Assembly (NCBI RefSeq): GCF_001512295.1
Contig: NZ_LNUP01000002.1
Coordinates: 124,001 to 188,000 of the forward strand
Source: Pseudomonas sp. EpS/L25
Lineage (GTDB): Bacteria > Pseudomonadota > Gammaproteobacteria > Pseudomonadales > Pseudomonadaceae
Reading direction: 5' to 3'
Length of the DNA stretch: 64,000 nt
Positions 1 to 8,806 of this stretch are shown here, one piece after another. The translations under genes and the position numbers were made by a program. A model generated the notes under the pieces. The model ran no database searches, was not told the origin of the DNA, and saw only the letters and a list, made by a program, of their open reading frames with translations. How positions within the stretch are numbered: position 1 is the stretch's first letter; the number at the start of each line of letters is the position of its first letter.

Positions 1-1238
1 TTGCCCGACAGCGACCCCAGCATCTGCCCGCTCATGCGGATGTCGCGGGCGTACCAGTTGGTGTGGGAGCCGCTGTCGCCACAGAGGATGGCGTCCGGCG
101 GCAGTTGGCTGGAGAGTTCGAAGAACACCCGTTGCGGATTGATCGGATCGGCCGGGGCCAGGGCACGCTGCTTGATCGACTTCCAGGAGGCGGCCACGCT
201 TTCTTCGATGCGTGTCCGCCATTTGGCGTGGGGCTTGCTCTCCAGCAGCGGCAGCAGGCGCCTCAAGGTTTCCGCGGCATCGCCCAGCAGCGGTTGTTCG
301 ATGGGATACCTCATGCTGATGTTGCGCGCGTGCAGGTCGATCTGCACCGCCCGGGCCTGGCCTTCCTTGGGCAGGAATTCGGTGTAGGGAAAGGTCGAGC
401 CGACGATCAGCAGGGTGTCGCATTCCTTCATCAGCAGGTCGCTGGCTTCGGTGCCGAGCAAGCCTATGGAGCCGGTGACATAGGGCAGCTCGTCGGAGAC
501 TACCCCCTTGCCCAGCAGCGCCTTGGCCACCCCGGCGCTGAGCTTCTCGGCCGCTGCCATCACCTCGCTGCGCGCCTGCAGGGCACCGGCACCGACCAGC
601 ATGGCGACCTTCTGGCCAGCGTTGAGGATGTCGGCGGCGGCCTGGAGGTCGTCCTCCTGGGCATAGGGCCGCGGCGGAATGGCGCCGGCGCCGGACAGTA
701 CATTGGCGTGCTGGTGCGGCGGGCTTTCCACCGCCGGCAACTGCTGGATGTCGTTGGGGATGATCACCGTCGCCACCTGGCGCTCGGCGATGGCCACGCG
801 GAAGGCACGGTCGAGGACATGCCGCAATTGCGCCGGATGCACCACCGTTTCCACATAGGCGGAAACGTCCTTGAACAGGGTGTGCAGATCGACTTCCTGT
901 TGATAGTCGCTGCCGAGCGACGAGGCCGCCTGCTGGCCGACCAGCGCGACCACCGGCATATGGTCCATCTTGGCATCGTACAGGCCATTGAGCAGGTGGA
1001 TGGCACCGGGCCCCGAGGTGGCCAGGCAGACGCCCACCTCGCCAGTGAACTTGGCGTGGGCGCAGGCCATGAAGGCGGCCATCTCCTCGTGGCGCACCCG
1101 GACGTAGTCGAACTGCTCGGCTACCCGCCCCAGGGCGCCCATGATGCCGTTGATGCCATCGCCGGGATAACCGAAGACGCGTTCGACTTGCCATTGGCCG
1201 AGTCGCTCCCAGAGATGGTCGGCTACGGTCTTGCTCAT
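1..1238 (-). CDS. TPP-dependent pyruvate oxidase-like enzyme (PoxB/YdaP type), 3' end outside window
   Basis: Thiamine-pyrophosphate enzyme of the acetolactate synthase / pyruvate oxidase superfamily, probably decarboxylating a 2-oxo acid such as pyruvate. About 412 residues are visible: the N-terminal pyrimidine-binding domain (start [13 protein letters not shown], then [14 protein letters not shown] and the catalytic-Glu region [10 protein letters not shown]) and the central domain ([18 protein letters not shown]). The PP-binding domain begins at the edge ([14 protein letters not shown]). The start ATG at 1238 follows GAGGAG at 6 nt. The gene is transcribed divergently from prmB. The conserved Glu supports a TPP enzyme; the exact substrate is inferred. 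Alternatives are acetolactate synthase-like or benzoylformate decarboxylase-like enzymes, but the overall sequence looks most like the PoxB/YdaP group. Confidence 0.85.
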   Translation of the reverse strand, partial: MSKTVADHLWERLGQWQVERVFGYPGDGINGIMGALGRVAEQFDYVRVRHEEMAAFMACAHAKFTGEVGVCLATSGPGAIHLLNGLYDAKMDHMPVVALVGQQAASSLGSDYQQEVDLHTLFKDVSAYVETVVHPAQLRHVLDRAFRVAIAERQVATVIIPNDIQQLPAVESPPHQHANVLSGAGAIPPRPYAQEDDLQAAADILNAGQKVAMLVGAGALQARSEVMAAAEKLSAGVAKALLGKGVVSDELPYVTGSIGLLGTEASDLLMKECDTLLIVGSTFPYTEFLPKEGQARAVQIDLHARNISMRYPIEQPLLGDAAETLRRLLPLLESKPHAKWRTRIEESVAASWKSIKQRALAPADPINPQRVFFELSSQLPPDAILCGDSGSHTNWYARDIRMSGQMLGSLSG

Positions 1239-1261
1239 GTCGTTCTCCTCGTTGTTCGCCT

Positions 1262-1311
1262 AGGTTCTGTACGAAAAGTCGCCGAGCGCAGGCATTTTTC
1301 GTACAGAACCT
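1262..1311. repeat. 50-bp inverted repeat element between divergent genes
   Basis: Perfect 16-bp arms (AGGTTCTGTACGAAAA at 1262-1277 and its complement at 1296-1311) enclose an 18-nt centre. Flanks are CTA on the left and TTA on the right, as in elements that duplicate a TA-containing target. The sequence AAAAGTCGCCGAGCGCAGG just inside the left arm recurs, inverted, near the right end of the element at 53501-53686. It lies between the start codons of two divergent genes, so it could affect either promoter. Confidence 0.7.
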
Positions 1312-1400
1312 TAGGGTTAGGAAGAAGGGGGCCGCCGTTAAGTTCCTGCAGCCGGACCGGGCGCGGGTTAGAATACGCGGCTGATCATCCGGAGCCTTTC

Positions 1401-2315
1401 ATGAGCGAATCCCGCCTGCGCACCTTGCGCGACCACATCCGCTGGGCCGTCAGCCGCTTCCATGCCGAAGGGCTGTTCTTCGGCCATGGCTATGACAATG
1501 CCTGGGACGAGGCCCGCGCCCTGGTGCTGGGCGCCGTGCACCTGCCCTGGGACACCGCCGACCGTTACCTGGATTGCGCCCTGGAAGACGACGAGCGCTA
1601 CGAACTCGGGGTGCTCTTGCACAAGCGCATCCAGGAGCGGGTGCCCACCGCCTACCTGCTCGGCGAGGCCTGGTTCTGCGGGTTGCCCTTCGTGGTCGAC
1701 GAGCGGGTGCTGGTACCCCGTTCGCCCATCGGCGAGTTGATCGACGCCCGCTTCGAACCCTGGCTGCCGGCCACGCCGGCGCGCATCCTCGACCTCTGCA
1801 CCGGTTCGGGCTGCATCGGCATCGCCTGCGCCTATGCCTTCCCCGAGGCCGAGGTGGCCCTGGGCGATCTGTCCTACGACGCCCTGGCAGTGGCCTGGCA
1901 GAACATCGAGCGCCACGCTCTGGAAGATCGCGTCTACACCGTCCAGGGTGACGGCTTCGCCGGCTTGCCGGGGCAGCGCTTCGATCTGATCGTCAGCAAC
2001 CCGCCCTATGTGGACGCCGAAGACTTCGCCGACATGCCGGCCGAGTACCAGCACGAGCCCGAGTTGGGCCTGGCCTGCGGCGACGACGGCCTGGACCTGG
2101 TACGACGGATGCTCGCCGAAGCGGCCGATCATCTTACCGAGCAGGGCATCCTGATCGTCGAGGTGGGCAACAGCCAGGTCCATGTCGAAGCTCTCTATCC
2201 GGAAGTCGATTTCACCTGGCTCGACTTCGAGCGCGGTGGCCATGGCGTCTTCCTGCTCGCCGCCAGCCAGTGCCGCGAGCACCAGGCGCTGTTCCGCAGC
2301 CGTCTGCTTCCCTGA
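1401..2315 (+). CDS. prmB: Ribosomal protein L3 glutamine N5-methyltransferase PrmB
   Basis: SAM-dependent methyltransferase that methylates the glutamine side chain of ribosomal protein L3 during 50S assembly. The protein has 304 residues, the family's usual length. The SAM-binding motif [12 protein letters not shown] lies near residue 133 and the diagnostic catalytic NPPY motif at about residues 200-203. The N-terminal helical domain includes the [16 protein letters not shown] segment typical of PrmB/PrmC. The start ATG follows GGAG at 7 nt; the frame stays open upstream to about position 63, but only as a shadow of the divergent gene. PrmB rather than PrmC is preferred because of the N-terminal sequence; PrmC would normally sit beside prfA/hemA, which are not here. 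Confidence 0.93.
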   Translation: MSESRLRTLRDHIRWAVSRFHAEGLFFGHGYDNAWDEARALVLGAVHLPWDTADRYLDCALEDDERYELGVLLHKRIQERVPTAYLLGEAWFCGLPFVVDERVLVPRSPIGELIDARFEPWLPATPARILDLCTGSGCIGIACAYAFPEAEVALGDLSYDALAVAWQNIERHALEDRVYTVQGDGFAGLPGQRFDLIVSNPPYVDAEDFADMPAEYQHEPELGLACGDDGLDLVRRMLAEAADHLTEQGILIVEVGNSQVHVEALYPEVDFTWLDFERGGHGVFLLAASQCREHQALFRSRLLP

Positions 2316-2365
2316 TCACCCGTGGTCGTCCCGCGGCGGCCGCCTTTCGTTACCGAGGTTTACCC

Positions 2366-3679
2366 GTGTTTACCGAACTCGCTTTGCACGAGCGCCTGCT
2401 CAAGGCCCTCGATACCCTGGGCTTCAAGACGCCCACCCCAGTCCAGTCCGCTGCGGTGGGCCCGGCCCTGGCGGGTCATGACCTGCGCGTCACTGCCCGT
2501 ACCGGCAGCGGCAAGACCGCCGCCTTCCTGCTGCCGCTGCTGGATCGCCTGCTCAAGGACCCCAAGCCCCGGTCCGGCGCCCGCGCCCTGATCCTGTTGC
2601 CGACCCGCGAGCTGGCCCAGCAGACCGCCAAGGAAGTCGAACGCTTCGGCCAGTTCACCTTCCTCAAGGCCGGCCTGGTGATCGGCGGCGAGGATTTCCG
2701 CGTCCAGGCCGCTGGTCTGCGCAAGAATCCGGAGATCCTGGTGGCCACTCCCGGTCGCCTGCTGGAGCAGCGCAACGCCGGTAACGTCGACCTGAAGGAC
2801 ATCGAGATGCTGGTGCTCGACGAAGCCGACCGCATGCTCGACATGGGCTTCTCCGAGGACGTGCTGCAGATCGCCGCCAGTTGCGAACGCGAAGGCCGCC
2901 AGACCCTGCTGTTCTCCGCCACTGGCGGCGGCAACGCCCTGCGCCAGGTGGTCGAGCAGGTGCTGCGCGAGCCGCAGAATCTCCTGCTCGACCGCACCGG
3001 CGAGCTGAACGAAGCCGTGGTGCAACAGGTGATCCTGGCCGACGAGACGCCGCACAAGGAGCGGCTGCTGCAGTGGCTGCTGGCCAACGAGACCTATCGC
3101 AAGGCCATCGTCTTCACCAACACCAAGGTGCAGGCCGATCGCCTCACCGGGCGCCTGATCGCCGAGGGGCTGAAGGTCTTCGTGCTGCACGGCGACAAGG
3201 ACACCAAGGACCGCAAGCTGGCCGTGGAGCGGTTGCAGAGCGGTGCGGTCAAGGTGCTGATCGCCACCGACGTGGCCGCCCGTGGCCTGGACGTCGAGGG
3301 CCTGGACCTGGTGATCAACTACGACCTGCCGCGCAGTGGCGACGAATACGTCCACCGCATCGGCCGGACCGGCCGCGCCGGCGAGGCGGGGTTGGCGATT
3401 TCCTTCGTCACCCATGGCGACTGGAACCTGATGTCCAGCATCGAGCGCTATCTCAAGCTGAGATTCGAGCGGCGCCAGCTGCCGGGCCTCAAGGCCAACT
3501 ACAACGGGCCGAAGAAGCTCAAGGCCTCGGGCAAGGCTGCGGGCGTCAAGAAGAAAAAGACCGAGGGCAAGAAGGACGGCAAGGCCAAGGCCAAACCCAA
3601 GTCCGAGCGTCGCCCGGGCGCCCTGGTACCCACCTCGGCCGATGGCTTCGCCCCGCCACGCAAGCGCACGACGGAGTGA
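2366..3679 (+). CDS. DEAD-box ATP-dependent RNA helicase with basic C-terminal tail
   Basis: ATP-dependent RNA unwinding enzyme of the SrmB/RhlE type, probably acting in ribosome assembly or RNA decay. The protein has 437 residues from a GTG start at 2366, preceded by GAGG at 8 nt; an upstream ATG in the same frame lacks a ribosome site and overlaps prmB. Visible motifs in order: Q motif (GFKTPTPVQ), Walker A ARTGSGKT, PTRELA, TPGR, DEAD in VLDEADRMLDMGF, SAT in LLFSATGGG, ATDVAARGLD and HRIGRTGRAG. The last 60 residues are lysine-rich and low-complexity, typical of an RNA-binding extension. It starts about 50 nt after prmB and may be co-transcribed. Confidence 0.92.
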   Translation: MFTELALHERLLKALDTLGFKTPTPVQSAAVGPALAGHDLRVTARTGSGKTAAFLLPLLDRLLKDPKPRSGARALILLPTRELAQQTAKEVERFGQFTFLKAGLVIGGEDFRVQAAGLRKNPEILVATPGRLLEQRNAGNVDLKDIEMLVLDEADRMLDMGFSEDVLQIAASCEREGRQTLLFSATGGGNALRQVVEQVLREPQNLLLDRTGELNEAVVQQVILADETPHKERLLQWLLANETYRKAIVFTNTKVQADRLTGRLIAEGLKVFVLHGDKDTKDRKLAVERLQSGAVKVLIATDVAARGLDVEGLDLVINYDLPRSGDEYVHRIGRTGRAGEAGLAISFVTHGDWNLMSSIERYLKLRFERRQLPGLKANYNGPKKLKASGKAAGVKKKKTEGKKDGKAKAKPKSERRPGALVPTSADGFAPPRKRTTE

Positions 3680-3832
3680 TGGACTGCCATCTCTGCAAGG
3701 TGGCTGATCCAGAATGCTAGGGCGGCTGGAGTTGGCCAGCGGTGCAAGTTCTTGGCTCGCCCAAGGATGAGCGGATTCCAGCCGGGCCAGCGTGTCAGAA
3801 CCGCCCCCCAACAGGACGAACAGGCGCCGTTA

Positions 3833-4738
3833 TCAGGCGCCGTCCGGAGTACCGCCCTCCCGACGGATGAAGTCCACCAGCGCCCGTAGCGCGGCGGGCA
3901 GGTGTCGGCGGCCGGGGTAGTAAAGGAAGAACCGGCTGGGTGGTGGCTTCCAGGCGTCCAAGACCAGGGCCAGGCGTCCCTCTGCCAGGTCATCGACCAC
4001 CAGGGCTTCATAGACGTAGGCAATGCCTGCCCCAGCTCGGGCAGCCTGGATCATCGGCAGGTCGTCGTCGAAGGAGAGTGGGCCCTCCACGTCGACGCGC
4101 AGTGGCTGCCCTTCGCGCTGGAACTCCCACGCATAGACGTTGCCGCTGGGGAACCGGCGACCGATGCAGGCATGGGCCAGTAGTTCGCGTGGCGTCTGGG
4201 GTATGCCCTGTGTGGCGAGATAGTCGGGGGCGGCCACGCAGACGAAGCGCTGCGGTGGCTCGATCGGTACGGCCACCATGTCACCGGCCAGGCTCTCACC
4301 GAAGCGAATCCCGGCATCGAAGCCATCCTTCACGATATCCACCAGGCCGTCGTCGGTCACCACGTCGATCCGCACCCGCGGATAGGCCGCGACGAAGCGC
4401 GGCAGTAGCGGTGCCAGTACCAGCCGTGCGGCAGGACGTGGCACGTTCAGCCGTAACCTGCCGACGGGCTCGGCGTGCAGGGCATTCAACTCGGCCAACG
4501 CCTCAGCGACCTCGCGTAACGCAGGATCGAGCCGCGCCAGCAGCCGCTGGCCGGCCTCGGTGGGCGTCACGCTACGGGTGGTTCGATTGAGCAATCTCAC
4601 ACCCAAGCGTTCTTCCAGACCGCGTAGCGCATGGCTCAAGGCCGAGGCCGATATACCGCGCTCAGCGGCCGCCTTGCGGAAACTACGGTGGCGCGCCACC
4701 GCCGCGAAGGCGTCGAGATCATGCAGGTCGGGCGTCAT
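3833..4738 (-). CDS. LysR-family transcriptional regulator
   Basis: DNA-binding regulator of about 301 residues. The N-terminal winged helix-turn-helix covers residues 1-65 (DLDAFAAVARHRSFRKAAAERGISASALSHALRGLEERLG), followed by a LysR substrate-binding domain in the CrgA/DsdC-like subgroup (VGRLRLNVPRPAARLVLAPLLPRF). The ATG at 4738 is chosen over an in-frame GTG at 4753 because MTPDLHDLDAF is the usual spacing to the helix-turn-helix; neither has a strong ribosome site. It is divergent from the aldo-keto reductase at 4841 with two inverted repeats between them, the classical arrangement of a LysR regulator and its target. The inducer is unknown. Confidence 0.9.
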   Translation of the reverse strand: MTPDLHDLDAFAAVARHRSFRKAAAERGISASALSHALRGLEERLGVRLLNRTTRSVTPTEAGQRLLARLDPALREVAEALAELNALHAEPVGRLRLNVPRPAARLVLAPLLPRFVAAYPRVRIDVVTDDGLVDIVKDGFDAGIRFGESLAGDMVAVPIEPPQRFVCVAAPDYLATQGIPQTPRELLAHACIGRRFPSGNVYAWEFQREGQPLRVDVEGPLSFDDDLPMIQAARAGAGIAYVYEALVVDDLAEGRLALVLDAWKPPPSRFFLYYPGRRHLPAALRALVDFIRREGGTPDGA

Positions 4739-4739
4739 A

Positions 4740-4823
4740 TTGATGAAATTCACTCAGTAACTCATCAAAAATACCAGGGCTTATCGTGAGCTATCTCCGA
4801 GATGAGACTGACAACTCCTCATC
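4740..4823. promoter_or_regulatory. Divergent promoter region with two LysR-type inverted repeats
   Basis: Two palindromes share the TGATGA/TCATCA theme: TTGATGA-N15-TCATCAA (4740-4746 / 4762-4768) and GATGAG-N11-CTCATC (4801-4806 / 4818-4823). They lie between the LysR gene and the aldo-keto reductase. Repeated half-sites of this kind are expected for a LysR recognition site plus an activation site; assignment to this regulator is inference from position. Confidence 0.5.
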
Positions 4824-4840
4824 GTATGGAAGGTTACATC

Positions 4841-5851
4841 ATGCAGCAGAAACCTCTGGGTAACTCAGGCTTCAGTATTTCTCCCCTTGGGTTGGGCACC
4901 TGGGCCATCGCTGGCCCGGGTTGGGAATTCGGTTGGGGCGAACAGGACGATACCGACAGCCTGGCAACGCTGGAATACGCCCTTGAGCGTGGCGTGAACT
5001 GGATAGATACCGCCGCCGTCTATGGCCTGGGCCATGCCGAGGAGCTTGTCGGCCAACTCTTGCGTCGGATACCGGCCTCACGGCGTCCTTTGGTATTCAC
5101 CAAGGGCAGCCTGGTGTGGGAGAGCACGACGGGAAAGATCTCTCATTCACTGGCCCCTCTCTCGCTGGAGCGCGAGATCGAAGATAGTTTGCGGCGGCTC
5201 CGCGTCGAGGTGTTGGATCTCTACCAGATTCACTGGCCGGCCTTTCCACCGGGCGGCTCGGACGAGGGGCTTGAGGCCGCCATGGCGGTGCTGGCCAAGG
5301 CCCGTGACCAGGGAAAGATCCGCGCCATCGGCGTTTCCAACTTCAGCGTGGCGCAGCTCGAACGGTGCCAGGCGGTCACGGCCATCGCCTCGCTACAGCC
5401 ACCTTATTCAGCACTGATGCGCGATATCGAAGCGGATATCCTGCCTTACTGTGCTCGAGCGGGAATCGGTGTTCTGGCCTATTCCACCCTGCAGTCGGGT
5501 CTGCTGAGCGGCACCATGACCCGCGAGCGTATCGCCAGCCTGCCGGACGATGATTGGCGAAAATCGCGCAGCCCGGACTTCCAGGAGCCACGCCTGACCA
5601 GCAACCTCGCCTTGGTGGAAGGGTTCCGAGGTATCGGCGAGCGGCATGGGTTGACACCGGCGGCAGTCGCCATTGCCTGGGTGCTAAGGCAGTCGGCGGT
5701 GACCGGCGCCATCGTTGGCGCGCGGCGCCCCGAGCAGGTGGATGGCTTGATCGCCGCCGCAGACTTCCGGCTCAGCGCGGAGGAGTTGGCGCAGATCGCT
5801 CCGCTTCTGCCTGCGGGAATGGGCACCAACGTCCCTGCGAGCCGGTCCTGA
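4841..5851 (+). CDS. Aldo/keto reductase
   Basis: NAD(P)H-dependent oxidoreductase of 336 residues with the AKR (beta/alpha)8 fold. The catalytic tetrad is visible as Asp56 (WIDTAAVYG), Tyr61, Lys88 (VFTKGS) and His131 (YQIHWP). Cofactor-binding features include GVSNFS and the C-terminal AIVGARRPEQV. The start ATG at 4841 has GGAAGG 7 nt upstream; an earlier in-frame ATG at 4802 lacks one. It resembles the YajO/IolS-like general stress or sugar-type AKRs. The substrate is unknown. Likely controlled by the divergent LysR regulator through the repeats at 4740-4823. Confidence 0.92.
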   Translation: MQQKPLGNSGFSISPLGLGTWAIAGPGWEFGWGEQDDTDSLATLEYALERGVNWIDTAAVYGLGHAEELVGQLLRRIPASRRPLVFTKGSLVWESTTGKISHSLAPLSLEREIEDSLRRLRVEVLDLYQIHWPAFPPGGSDEGLEAAMAVLAKARDQGKIRAIGVSNFSVAQLERCQAVTAIASLQPPYSALMRDIEADILPYCARAGIGVLAYSTLQSGLLSGTMTRERIASLPDDDWRKSRSPDFQEPRLTSNLALVEGFRGIGERHGLTPAAVAIAWVLRQSAVTGAIVGARRPEQVDGLIAAADFRLSAEELAQIAPLLPAGMGTNVPASRS

Positions 5852-5903
5852 GTCGGTCATCTTGCGCGGCTTTGCCAAGAGACCAACGGCTTGTCCAAGG
5901 CTC

Positions 5904-7736
5904 TTAGTGCTTGGCCGCGCCATCGAACAGCTGGAATACCGGTGCGCGCCGGTTAGGGCGCTGCAGGTCCGGTTGCTGTACCAGCAGCCAGGCCTGCAAC
6001 TCGGGCTCGGCCATGGGCTTGCCGATCCAGAAGCCCTGACCCTCGTCGCAGCCCATGGCGAGGAGGCTGGCCAGAGCTTCGGCAGTCTCGATGCCCTCGG
6101 CGGTGATGCGGAAGCCCAGGTGATGGGACAGTTCGATCAGCGAGCTGACGATCAGCCGATCCTTGTCGCGATGGGGTAGCTCGCGCACGAAGCTGCCGTC
6201 GATCTTGATGGTATCGGCGGGCAGTTCGCGCAGGTGCGCCAGGTTGTTGTAGCCGGTGCCGAAGTCATCGATGGCGATGCCGATGCCCAGCTCGCGCAGG
6301 GTGGTGAGCTGGCGATGGATCAGGGTGTCGTCGCCCAGCAGGGCATTCTCGGTGACTTCCAGCTCCAGCCGCCGCGGGCTGACCGGATAGCGCTGCAACA
6401 GCGCCACGGCCTGGTCGGCGAAGTCCGGATCGTTGAGATCATGGGCGGAAATGTTGATCGCCATGCCCAGGGTCCGGCCTTCGCGTTGCCAGCCATAGGC
6501 CTGGGTGATGGCGGTGCGCAGCACCCAGCCACTCAGCGCCGTGATCAGCGCGGTCTTCTCCGCCAATGGGATGAATTCCGCCGGGCTGACCGGCCCCAGG
6601 TGCGGGTGCTGCCAGCGCAGTAGCGCCTCGACGCTGTGGCAGCGCCCGGTGGCCAGGTCGATGCGCGGTTGGTACACAAGGCTGAGCTGACCCTCGCTGC
6701 GCAGGGCCTGGGGCAGGGCGCTGAGCAGGGCGAAGGCGCGGCGATAGGCCGCGTCGTGCTGCGGATCGAAGTGGCGGCAACCACGCATCTCGGCGCGGGC
6801 ATCGTCGGCGGTGGCGATCAGGGCGCGCAGCCAGTCGGTGGGATGATCATCGGTCAGGGACATCACTCCCAGCCCGAGGCGGGTCTGGATCGGAATGCCG
6901 TTGTAGTCGATCACTCCGGTCAGCTGCTGCTGCAGGTTTTCCAGCAAGGCCTGCTGGGCCGCCTCGTCGGTGTCGTGCAGCAGGAAGCCGAAGCGTGCCA
7001 CGCCCAGGCGATACAGCGGCTGGCCGCTGGGCAGCAGGCGCCGCAGATGTTGTTTGATGGCCCGCTCCAGGCCATCGAGATGGGCCTGGCCCATGGCCTT
7101 GATGAAGTCGTTCAGGTAGCTCTGGGCGAACAGATCCGCCGCCACCGCGATCACCTCCTGGCCCGCGCGGGTCAGGGCTTCCGCATCCTGGATGAAACGT
7201 TGGCCGTTGGGCGACTGGGTGACGGGGTCCCAGTAGGCGCCCGTGCGCAGCAACTCGATGTGCTGGGCCGCCAGGCCCGCCAGTTGTTGCAGGATGAGCA
7301 AGCGGTCGGCGGGCAGGGCGGCGCGGGGCTGTTGGTCGAAGAGGCAGAGGCTGCCCAGCATCAACCCTTCGCTGGTGCGGATCGGTGCACCCAGGTAGAA
7401 GAGCACCTTGAGTGACCCGGTCGCCGCCGGCAGGTGGGCGAAGCGCTCGTCGACAGTGGTGTCCTCCACCTGCAGAGGCTGTACCCGACCTTGCAGGTGG
7501 ATGCAGAAGGATTCTTCCCGAGGCACGGAGAAGGGCCGGCAGCCGACCGTGGCCCGACAGTGCACGTCCTGGCCGTCGAGGAAGCAGATCATGGCGTAGG
7601 GGGTATCGAACAGCTTGGCAGCCAGTTCCGTGATGTCCTGGAAGGCGCGGTCCGCAGGACGGTCGATCAAGGCAAGGTCGCGCAGCAGGGCGAGACGCTG
7701 GCGTTCGTTGGCTGCAGTCAGAGGTGCAGGCTCCAT
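5904..7736 (-). CDS. GAF / degenerate GGDEF / EAL protein, probable c-di-GMP phosphodiesterase
   Basis: Signalling protein of 610 residues with no membrane segment. Domains in order: an N-terminal GAF sensor (about 20-165; DTPYAMICFLDGQDVHCRATVG ... LGSLCLFD), a GGDEF domain whose signature position reads RFGFLL so cyclase activity should be lost (about 175-325), and an EAL domain (about 340-600). The EAL domain keeps the metal and catalytic residues: EALLR, the DDFGTGY loop with KID following, and AEGIE. It probably hydrolyses c-di-GMP in response to a cytosolic signal sensed by GAF. It stands alone between convergent and same-strand genes; the target process is unknown. Confidence 0.9.
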   Translation of the reverse strand: MEPAPLTAANERQRLALLRDLALIDRPADRAFQDITELAAKLFDTPYAMICFLDGQDVHCRATVGCRPFSVPREESFCIHLQGRVQPLQVEDTTVDERFAHLPAATGSLKVLFYLGAPIRTSEGLMLGSLCLFDQQPRAALPADRLLILQQLAGLAAQHIELLRTGAYWDPVTQSPNGQRFIQDAEALTRAGQEVIAVAADLFAQSYLNDFIKAMGQAHLDGLERAIKQHLRRLLPSGQPLYRLGVARFGFLLHDTDEAAQQALLENLQQQLTGVIDYNGIPIQTRLGLGVMSLTDDHPTDWLRALIATADDARAEMRGCRHFDPQHDAAYRRAFALLSALPQALRSEGQLSLVYQPRIDLATGRCHSVEALLRWQHPHLGPVSPAEFIPLAEKTALITALSGWVLRTAITQAYGWQREGRTLGMAINISAHDLNDPDFADQAVALLQRYPVSPRRLELEVTENALLGDDTLIHRQLTTLRELGIGIAIDDFGTGYNNLAHLRELPADTIKIDGSFVRELPHRDKDRLIVSSLIELSHHLGFRITAEGIETAEALASLLAMGCDEGQGFWIGKPMAEPELQAWLLVQQPDLQRPNRRAPVFQLFDGAAKH

Positions 7737-7840
7737 AGGCGTCTTCCCGATACGCTGTAGTAGCAGATTGCTACTTAGAGCGTGATCGGGTCGAGAGTTC
7801 CCTTGCGTCGGCCATCACAGCAGCGGGTTTCCCAGGCAGG

Positions 7841-8803
7841 TCAGGCGGCGAAGTAGAAGACGGCGAACAGCTTGGCCGGGTCCGTCCAGACGCGCAGCTG
7901 TCTAAAACCGGCATCTTCGGCCAGCGCGCGGAAGCCTTCCAGGCTGTACTTGTAGGAGTTTTCGGTATGCAGGCGTTCGCCGGCGCGGAAGGTGAAGCGC
8001 CGGTCCTCCAGACGCACGGTCTGGTCGCGGGTACTGACCAGGTGCATCTCGATGCGTGCGGCGATGGGATCGAAGAAAGCCAGATGGCGGAAGCGGGTCG
8101 GGTCCAGGTCGGTGTCGAGTTCGCGGCGAATGCGTTCGAGCAGGTTGAGGTTGAACTGGGCGGTGACCCCGGCGGCGTCGTTGTAGGCGGCGTCCAGGCG
8201 CGCCTGGTCCTTGATCAGGTCCACGCCGATCAGCAGGCCGCCCGTGTGCGGCAGCATCCGGTGCAGGTTGCGCAGGAAGACGCCGGCCTCTTCGGGCGTG
8301 AAGTTGCCGATGCTCGAACCGGGAAAGAAGGCCACCGGACGCAGCCCGTCGAGACTGTCGGGCAGGGTCATCGGCCGGCAGAAGTCGGCGCAGGCCGCAC
8401 TGACGTCCAGCCAGGGATAATCCGCGGCCAGCCGCTGGGTGCTGGCCAGCAGGAAGTCGCGGGAGATGTCGATGCCGAGGTAACCCACCGGGCGCATGGC
8501 CTCCAGTAGCAGGCGCGCCTTGCGACTGGCGCCGCTGCCGAGTTCCACCAGGGCCGCATCGCGTCCGGCCAGGCGGGCGATCTCGCCACTGGCCGCGGCG
8601 AGGATGGCCTCCTCGGTGCGCGTGGGGTAGTACTCGGGCTGGCGGGTGATGGCTTCGAACAGCTCCGAGCCGCGCTGATCGTAGAAGTACTTGGGCGGCA
8701 GCGCCTTCTGCGCCTGGGCGAAACCCTGGAGCACGTCGTCCCGTAGCGAGCTGTCGGCGACGTCCGCCGGTTGCTGATCGAAGAAGCGCACGGCAAGGGC
8801 CAT
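7841..8803 (-). CDS. egtD: L-histidine N-alpha-methyltransferase EgtD
   Basis: SAM-dependent enzyme that trimethylates histidine to hercynine, the first step of ergothioneine synthesis. The protein has 320 residues, the usual length. Visible features are the SAM motif ELGSGASRKARLLLEAM, FFPGSSIGNF and the N-terminal region preceding YFYDQRGSELFEAITRQPEYYPTRTE characteristic of the EgtD/DUF2260 family. It begins 3 nt after egtB ends on the same strand, so the two are co-transcribed with egtB first. No egtA, egtC or egtE is adjacent; the lyase step would be done by enzymes encoded elsewhere. Confidence 0.95.
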   Translation of the reverse strand: MALAVRFFDQQPADVADSSLRDDVLQGFAQAQKALPPKYFYDQRGSELFEAITRQPEYYPTRTEEAILAAASGEIARLAGRDAALVELGSGASRKARLLLEAMRPVGYLGIDISRDFLLASTQRLAADYPWLDVSAACADFCRPMTLPDSLDGLRPVAFFPGSSIGNFTPEEAGVFLRNLHRMLPHTGGLLIGVDLIKDQARLDAAYNDAAGVTAQFNLNLLERIRRELDTDLDPTRFRHLAFFDPIAARIEMHLVSTRDQTVRLEDRRFTFRAGERLHTENSYKYSLEGFRALAEDAGFRQLRVWTDPAKLFAVFYFAA

Positions 8804-8806
8804 GGG

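Noticed and set aside
2360-3811. 483-codon open frame antisense to the DEAD-box helicase
   Set aside because: Same shadow composition; the helicase motifs on the plus strand are complete.
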